From NCBI GenBank assembly GCA_963920765.1, contig OY987249.1:8432817-8496816 (forward strand): a stretch of 64,000 nt of DNA, written 5' to 3'. The first letter of the stretch is position 1. Each line of letters opens with the position of its first letter. The DNA is from Ulota crispa. Lineage: Eukaryota; Streptophyta; Bryopsida; Orthotrichales; Orthotrichaceae. The notes beneath the pieces are model-generated. The model was not told the DNA's origin and searched no databases. It worked only from the letters and a program-made list of their open reading frames with translations. Both the position numbers and the translations under genes were made by a program. Shown in pieces: positions 56,820 through 64,000 of this stretch.

Positions 56820-57712
56820 TAGGTCTAAGTCAATTGGCTATGGCGGTTTATAGTTGGACCTTCTGAAAAAGGACAAATTTGTAATTGATTGCAAAGATCT
56901 AAGACGGTTTCATGAAGAAAGTGCGTCAATAAGCCACTTAGAAATAATTTGCCTCCATTGGGAAGGCCCTAATTATGATTAATGGATATTCCAAGCCTAT
57001 GAGCAATGTGACACTAATATTTGGGGAGAAATTTTAGTTTCACTAGTTGAAATTTGACATTTTCCAATTTCAACTGGATTTTCACTAGCATGCACCAATT
57101 TTTTTTTGTAAAACTTCTATATTGTAATATACTATAATTAAGATTTTTGGAGAAAAACAACCGATATTTTATTTGGTAGTTTCAATTCCAACCAATATTG
57201 TTGCAATACCAACCAGCTCACAATATACTAACGGCCGGTTCTCTCAAATCATGTGTGACACTAGAGTGATGGACGCACTTGTATTAAATTTCTTGCGGTT
57301 TGCTTTAAAATTGTAATTAATGGCATAACTTATCAGTGAAGAAGTTTAGTCATGTTTGTTGTTTAGCAATGATTTTTTTTTTTTATGAAAGTTGAATTGA
57401 AACACACAATCAAAAGGTAATCATAGGAATATGTGAAGAACCTACCAATTAGCAAAGGTAGCCAATGACATTTATGTAGTCCATGCCAAGTTCTTCTAAA
57501 TAACTTGTGAATAGCACAAAGGAATTTTGGTTGAGTGGGATTCACTCACATTGATTAGGGTTGCGGGCTTTGTGTGCATGCAACAATAGTTGTTCCTTCC
57601 ATGTATCTTCTTAGTGATGAGGCCCTGGCAGTGGCTTCTCATGTAACAGTGAATATAGCAGCATGATAAGGAATGATCATCTCTACACTCGAATTCATTT
57701 CCTTGAAATATT

Positions 57713-60700
57713 ATGGCCTCCCCAAAATACAAAAACCGTAGGTGGATTCAAGGATTATTCAAGTTTTCCAGCTTTGGCAAGGCAGTGATCTGGACAAAAA
57801 AGATGACAAAGCTCCTTCCAATTGCCATTAAGCTCCATCTAATTGCAAAGAAGCTATCGATTGTTCTCACATCTATTGTAATCCATGTGCTTCAAGTATG
57901 AAAAATCATTTGAAATATGATTCACTCAATGCAAGCTAAATACGTTGTCACTATACTAAAACTTTTGACAATTGACCAACACCTTGGTTGCAACTCCTCT
58001 CACCAGCCGTGCGGGATAGAATTTTGTATATGTAAATAGAGGTGCAATTATTTTGTATTCATATGCATTAGAGCTTAATCAAAATTCTAACTCTAAGTCC
58101 ATCTTCAATAAATTACTAGCATTTCCTTTTAACAATGTATACTCTCCTAAAATGCTAGCACTTTGATCTAACTAAAGATTGGTGTTTATGCTCAGAAGGT
58201 AAGCTTATCAAATTTAGAAGCGCATTGATCTTGTTGCAACCATGAGTCATGTAAGATATCTTTAAGGAATCATGAATATATGCATTTCTTTGAGCAATAC
58301 TTGATGCATATATCTATGTTGTATGAGATATTGATTAGGTTTTATCTGCTTAGCTTTAGACTATGAGGCCATCTAAACAACGTTTGGCGGAGGCCGAAAT
58401 GATGGCAAAGTCTTTACAACAAGAAAATGACATTCTTCGTTTTCAGCTAAATGACCTAATCAACCGCGAGAAGAATCAGGTGAGTGTCACGTTTTCTTTG
58501 GTTTTGTTGTTCAACACATTTAGAATTCTTCATGTTCACACATCGGAAAGTATCATTAAGACATGTTCTCTTGTTTGTTATATGTTCCAATTCAAATAGA
58601 GACTTGAGCTTCAAAGACTACGAGCACATCGTGATGTGGAAGTGTCTGCTCTGGTGAATGCTTCCACACAAAAGTTAAAAGGAGAAATAGAGCGAGTGAA
58701 GGCATTATTGGAGCCTGCATCTTCAAGCCTTGCTAATGCCATTGCCGATAAAGATAAGGTTGTTGGTGAGAAGGAGCAACTCATGGCCGAGATCAAGAAA
58801 CTGAAAAAAACTATTGATGATGAGGAATCAACATATGGTGGCCGCCTACGTAGTTTAGAATCAATCATGGTCAAGAGCACGACCATGGCAAGCAACATCT
58901 TGACATCTGTGGACGCTTTTCAAAGGCACGTGCTCCCAAATTTTAAAGTCATGAATGCTCAGAATGGAAAAGTTCACAAGATAATTGACTCGGATGGACC
59001 AACCAAAATAATAGAAGAGGTGTGCATCATCAATGTAGCTTTGTCCTTGTTGCCTTTGTTCATTTTAACCGTAGCATAACATACTTGAACAAGGAATTGC
59101 GCAGTACCTTTTTCTAACTTTCATTTGCTAAACATGTGTTTTTGTGCTTCAGTTGCAAAAGTTGGAGGCCGGAGTTGCATTGCTGCGTGTAATTGTGGAT
59201 GCAAAAAATGACACACTTGTTCTTATCCGTGGCAAGGTTGGTGCCTTTCAAATAAAATGCTTATACTTAAGCATAAATATGAATGGCATTTTAAAAACGC
59301 TCTTACTTACTAGTTCAATATCAAATTGAATACTTTTTGGAAGTTTTTCCAATTACATTTGATGTAAGATCACTAGATGTCAAAAAAGAAACAAAGAAAA
59401 ATGCAAAAGTGGTTTCCAAAAATGCAATCCAAAAAACTTGTATCTAAAATATTTGACGTGTTTATTTGTAACATAAACAACACATGCAAATATGTTTCTA
59501 TCTAAATATCCAATTTACTCAATCTTGCTATTTAAGCACACTGACTTAGTGAATCACAATGCTCATATTCTCAGTTGAAGCAAGAGAACGACAAATTGAA
59601 GCAAGAGTTGGCAGTTGCAAAAGAACAAAAACCTTCAATGCAGCAAGCTACAACAGTCACAAAGCAGGCGGCCTCGTGTGCTGACGAGGTTGGCATTGAA
59701 CGGAATATCTTGAGGCAAGAGATCCACGCGTTACAGGTAATAAATAATTTCAACTCCCTTTTACTCTTCTACCACTTCAATTTTTGCAATTGACAATAAA
59801 GAAATGCACAACAAATTAAAAAAATTGATTGGCTATAGGACCTCTATTCTGCAAAATTCAAACAATTGCAAATGAAGCTGAAGACACACGAGGAAGCAGA
59901 GATCATTCATCAGACTAGGTATGGAGAAATCCAACAAGAGTGCCATTTTTTGCAAGCACAGCTTTCCGCCATTGACGCCTCACGACATCAGCTTGAAGAT
60001 AACCTCAAGGACGAGACCTCTGCCCGATCTCAACTTGTCACTGAGATCTACAACATGCGAAAGGTTGCTACATTTAACAAAGCATAAGATTTACAAGAAC
60101 TTGCATTTCTCAAAATTTTCCTTAGCTAATGCAATCTGTGGCTACAGGAAAATGAGGCTTTACGGTCCGAACTAGAGATGGTGAAACTAAATCAAAAGGT
60201 GACAACAATGTTGACGTTCTCTCTTTACCCACAAAGCATCTAAAATTTTATTATAGAAAAATAAATTTCCAATAGAATTGTTTTTTCTATCTCAATTACT
60301 TGATAGTATTTTTGTATGCACTTGCAGTTCTTTGGAGGGCATGGAAGGAAAGGCCGACTCCGAATGGAGGAAATGGATTTGATCAACACGGTGAATCAGT
60401 TATTGTTGCAAAACAACAAGTTGAGAAGTGATAAGGTGGCGCTAGAGGAGGAGGTGAAGAATCAACGACGATCAAATATGTTGGAGCGAGTCAAGGGTGT
60501 CATTACTTCTCGTGATGTGACTTTTTGTGCAAACAACAAGGTCAAAATCTTCTCTTCAACTTTCTATATAATCTTCCTCTCTATGGGTATTAGAAATGTT
60601 AGTGAAGGTCTGATCTTGCAATCAATCACCATATTCAATAGTTTGAGAGAATTTTCACAATTTGGGAGATATTCACAATTTGAAGTTTTTAGGAAATTGT

Positions 60701-63604
60701 CATATTTAGCTAAATTATAACAATTTATATAGTTTTATGATTTTATGTGTACAAACATAGGGAGATCTCTCAATGTCAAGAGACATAAATCTTGAGATGT
60801 TTTGTAAACATCTCTTGATGCATAGCATCCATTTCCTAATGTATAATGCACCTTTTTCAACATTTTGCACAAAACACAATATTTGCAAAAACAACATATG
60901 GCATGTAAAAATTACAATAAATAATATGATAGTGTCATTGTCAATTTACAATATATGTGTTATTTGCAAGAAATCATGTAAGATTGTCATGAATGAATAG
61001 TGCCATGGAATTGCCTTAGCAAAGGCATTTAGGTGGCAATGTTCATCAATCTTATTCATAAAAAAAATCACTACACATAACAATATTTAAGCTCATAAAT
61101 TATAAATATTTACATTGTATAGTGCCCTCCAACAAGTCCTCAAACACCCACATTTGCCATTCACAAGACTTTGTTAATATGGAATTTCTTTACGCTACCC
61201 AATTTTTTTTATTGTATTCATACATTGTGACTACTGACTAGGGTTGTACCTTTCAACATGGTGTTATGTTCACTTGGTGAAAAACTAGTTAAATAAAATA
61301 AAATAAATTTTAAGAAAATTGAGCATATCACAAGTCACATTAAAGCCTTTGTAAATCATATTTTGTTATTTAAGGGGGTTCTTTTTAGCATAGAAGATGT
61401 GCATATGGATGTTTCCTATATACTCATGCAATCAAATCTCAAATATTCATCACCAATATTTTTCAATCAATTGCCATGTAAAAACTTGAATTTAATACAA
61501 AATAATTCACCAAAAATGGGGTTTTGGTTTTGAGGAATTGAAATTTGGTATGCTTGATTGGGAATGCATAAGGATCAAATTTTTGTGATTCAAAAGAACA
61601 AAATACCAATTTTATTTTGTATTAGCAAAATTCTTTGCGTAGAAAAACTAGGTGTTTGAAAACTTGTTAGGGAGCACTGTACATGAAGAACCTAACCCGT
61701 TAGTGTAACATAAAGTTTGGTTAGCCTTAAAAGAGAATGTCACATGCTAATATGATTGTTTTGCAAAATCAATGTTACAAGTCTTTCCATGTTCTACACA
61801 AGTCCCCCATGATGTTTTGCATTTTTATTCTTATTTTAGACTTTTACATAATCCAATTATACTTAAATATGACATCACTCTGGTTCAATCCAAACAAACA
61901 TCATTATATCAATTCCGAGGATAGCATTGTGCTTGATTTTGAGTGAATACGTGAATTCATAGGCTAAATTCTCGATTTATAAAATTGTGAAAACACAAAC
62001 TACAACAACAAGTAATCAACAAGTAATAATGGAACTGAGTTTCATATTTGGGCCTTGCGGTTTCCTCAGTTCATTGAATTTGGTGACAATTCCTCCTTTG
62101 CAATTTACAGTATTGTACCTGACTGGGCACAATACAATTCTTCCTTTATTTCTTTCTTCCGAGGGTTAAGTGGTCAACCTCTTGGTATAGCCTTGGAATG
62201 TGACTATAAGAGCATCTCCACTCTAATGCGCTAAGGGTTTGACATACTTGAATGATAAATGCTACAGTTTCTTTAGAATATTTTCATGGCATTCAATTCT
62301 AATGTGTCAAGCAATGATCCTTCAAATATTATTCATCCTAAATTCAATGAATTTTATCCTATACTCCACTTGGTGAATGGTCAATTGATTATTTTTGGAA
62401 CACATTTGATGAGTAAAGATGGGGCACAATTTTTTTTGAGAATTTTTCAAAGATAGATGTAATCTCTTGGTGCATCAAATTTGGGGAAGTAAGGGTAAAG
62501 ATGCTCTCAAACTGCCTTTCTTTATTACACTTCTATTTGGGGGTGTCAAGCCTTGTCAATGGTTTGCAAAAGTGTCACCAACTCAAGCATAAACATGTTA
62601 CAAATATTCCTTGAAACACTACACTAAAAATTTGTATTTAGGTTGCCTTAACAATTAGATAGCCTTACCTTGGAAAATTACCTACTAACTCATTGCTAAG
62701 CCACTTGGAAATGCATGCAACCCTCTAAACATTATGACTTCACATGCTTAACTAAGGCCTAAATAGTGCTAGCTTGTTTTTCCGCACCATTGTTGTTACC
62801 AAGTCCTTATTGTTGTTAGTTTATTGTAATAGTTATTAATGAAATTTATTGTAGTATCAATAAATATTTATAGAGAACATTTCATGATACTCATGAAGTT
62901 TGCAATATTTACATAGACACCCATGCTTTTGTCAAAAATTACACCATTACCCTTAGACCAAAAAATTTAGGCATTTATTTGTTGTGCTTGTACTTCCGTC
63001 ATGACCAATGTTGAAGAAGGTAATGTAATGAAACAAAAAAGAAGCAGCATATGCACAAAGGAAGAAAGGAGGTTGCATGCATTACAAAACAAATGCCTAA
63101 AAATCTTGGTCCAAGGGTGTTTGTGAAATTCCTTGAAAAAGCAAGGGTATCTATGTAAATATTGCAAACTTTAGGGTATTCATGAAATTTTCCCATATTT
63201 ATATATAGTATAAAATGTTGAGAAATTAGTATGGGGCAACCTCCCTGCACTGTTTAAATGTTTTATATATCTGACACACATGTCAGTTGCTCTTGCAGGT
63301 GGGAGATTTGGAGTTGGCAAGCAAGTTAGCAAGGGTCCGGCTACAGCAGCTGGGAGGCCAGGGTGGTGGTGGTGGTGGAGCATCTTCTCCATATGCCCTC
63401 ACCAATGGCAGCCCTAGCTACCAGAATGTGGCCATTACCAACCCTTTCATGGCCACTGGTGACTTCAACGATGGAATTGCTAATTGGAGTTCACCTTGTG
63501 AAGATCCTGCCAAAGCCATGAAGATGGCAGATGTCCATGAGACCGGACAAACTGGTTTAGCCCAGCTTGCCGGCTTAAGTGACCGTGGGAATCTCAGTGG
63601 GTAG
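57713..63604 (+). CDS. Unrecognised coiled-coil protein, nine exons
   Basis: The model has exons 57713-57895, 58360-58479, 58600-59019, 59153-59236, 59575-59736, 59839-60063, 60148-60198, 60328-60540 and 63299-63604. Every junction is GT-AG and every exon is a whole number of codons, giving 587 residues. Residues 1-61 are basic and hydrophobic (LLPIAIKLHLIAKK, LSIVLTSIVIHVL), perhaps a membrane anchor or amphipathic helix. Residues 62-486 are rich in heptad-like Leu, Glu, Lys and Gln (QQENDILRFQLNDL, EKEQLMAEIKKLKK, NNKLRSDKVALEEEV), typical of long coiled coils. The C-terminal exon adds ASKLARVRLQQL, a Gly run and a Ser/Asn-rich tail. I do not recognise the family; a cytoskeletal or membrane-tethering role is only a guess. 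Exon 1 is the least certain. Intron 8 (2.76 kb) holds three MITEs and could hide a missed exon. Confidence 0.72.
61118..61684. mobile_element. F7 MITE in intron 8 of the coiled-coil gene
   Basis: The left end GTATAGTGCCCTCCAACAAG and the right end CTTGTTAGGGAGCACTGTAC are inverted repeats. It is related to 26855-27124. Confidence 0.7.
62210..62506. mobile_element. F3 MITE in intron 8 of the coiled-coil gene
   Basis: The ends GAGCATCTCCACTC and AAAGATGCTC are inverted. The interior (AATTTTATCCTATACTCCAC) matches the other F3 copies. The flanking triplets TAA and TCA are imperfect. Confidence 0.75.
62873..63194. mobile_element. F4 Mutator-like MITE next to the last exon
   Basis: The ends GAGAACATTTCATGATAC and TTCATGAAATTTTCCC are inverted. 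A perfect 9-bp duplication, ATATTTATA, lies at 62864-62872 and 63195-63203. It ends about 100 bp before the acceptor of exon 9 of the coiled-coil gene, close to where a branch point would be. Confidence 0.9.
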
Positions 63605-63679
63605 TAAGTAACTTAGTAGTCTGTGGCTTTGACACAGCACTCCCACCAAACTCATGCATTGGGCTCGCTCAAACTTTAC

Positions 63680-64000
63680 AGCATAGTTCAGTTCATTAGG
63701 GGATATTTCACCACTTCGTTGAAATCCCACCATTAGGGAATATTTCACCATGTTATTGAAATCCCACCATTAGAGAATACTTCACCACTTCGTTGAAATC
63801 CCACCATTAGGGGATATTTCAACACTTCGTTGGAATCCCACCATTAGGGAATATTTCACCATTTAGTTGGAATTCCACCAATCCATTGAAATTTCACCAC
63901 TTTGTTAGAAATAATACCAATCCATTGAAGTTTCACCACTTCGTTGAAATCTCACCATTCCATTGAAGTTTCACCACTTTGTTGAAACTTCAAGCGGTTG
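63680..64000. repeat. TTTCACCACTTCGTTGAAAT minisatellite
   Basis: Units of 18-37 bp (TTTCACCACTTCGTTGAAAT, then CCCACCATTAGGGAATA) are repeated to the end of the window and probably beyond. The array starts about 80 bp after the coiled-coil gene's stop codon, so it may lie in the 3' UTR. Confidence 0.93.

Noticed and set aside
1..64000. CRISPR arrays, operons, riboswitches, bacterial or viral genes
   Set aside because: Spliceosomal introns, plant MITEs and plastid-targeted proteins point to a plant nuclear genome; the tandem arrays lack CRISPR repeat-spacer structure.

Overview
The window reads as land-plant nuclear DNA. It is AT-rich, has spliceosomal introns, encodes two plastid-directed proteins, and contains one locus whose 21-nt core matches the conserved plant microRNA miR166. 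The plastid proteins look clearly diverged from the angiosperm versions I remember, and the DNA between genes is packed with miniature inverted-repeat transposons (MITEs). I therefore lean towards a seedless plant such as a moss, liverwort or lycophyte, with low confidence. All family names are from recognition, not from a database search.

Layout. 1-21 kb has no gene I can support. It is a mosaic of MITEs, often nested, plus minisatellites and a few GC-richer islands of unknown origin. 21.3-25.5 kb is a GC-rich island holding a MIR166 hairpin (23251-23377), with a G-box and TATA box about 1.5 kb upstream. 25.8-34.5 kb is repeats again. 34.6-41.3 kb (minus strand) is a five-exon TGD4 gene for a plastid outer-envelope lipid-transfer protein. 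Its introns carry many MITEs, and a tandem array of roughly 195-bp units lies directly upstream, probably in a 5'-UTR intron. 45.55-47.2 kb (plus strand) is an intronless mTERF gene of the mTERF4/BSM/RUG2 type, head-to-head with TGD4, with a duplicated tail segment just after the stop. 50.1-53.4 kb is a non-autonomous CACTA transposon with a perfect 3-bp target duplication and a 1-kb internal minisatellite. 57.7-63.6 kb (plus strand) is a nine-exon gene for an unrecognised coiled-coil protein in which every intron is phase 0.

MITE families named in the entries: F1, ends TTAACCCCTAAAGG; F2, ends AGGTAG with TA flanks; F3, ends GAGCATCTCC with TTA/TAA flanks; F4, ends GGGAAAATTT with 9-bp duplications (Mutator-like); F5, ends GGGAATTGATATG with TA flanks; F6, ends GGGCGGYTTCACACTATG with 3-bp duplications; F7, ends GCCCTCCAACAAGT; and two Stowaway elements.

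The genes do not form a pathway. TGD4 and the mTERF both serve the plastid (lipid import and organelle gene expression). miR166 acts on class III HD-ZIP mRNAs in development.
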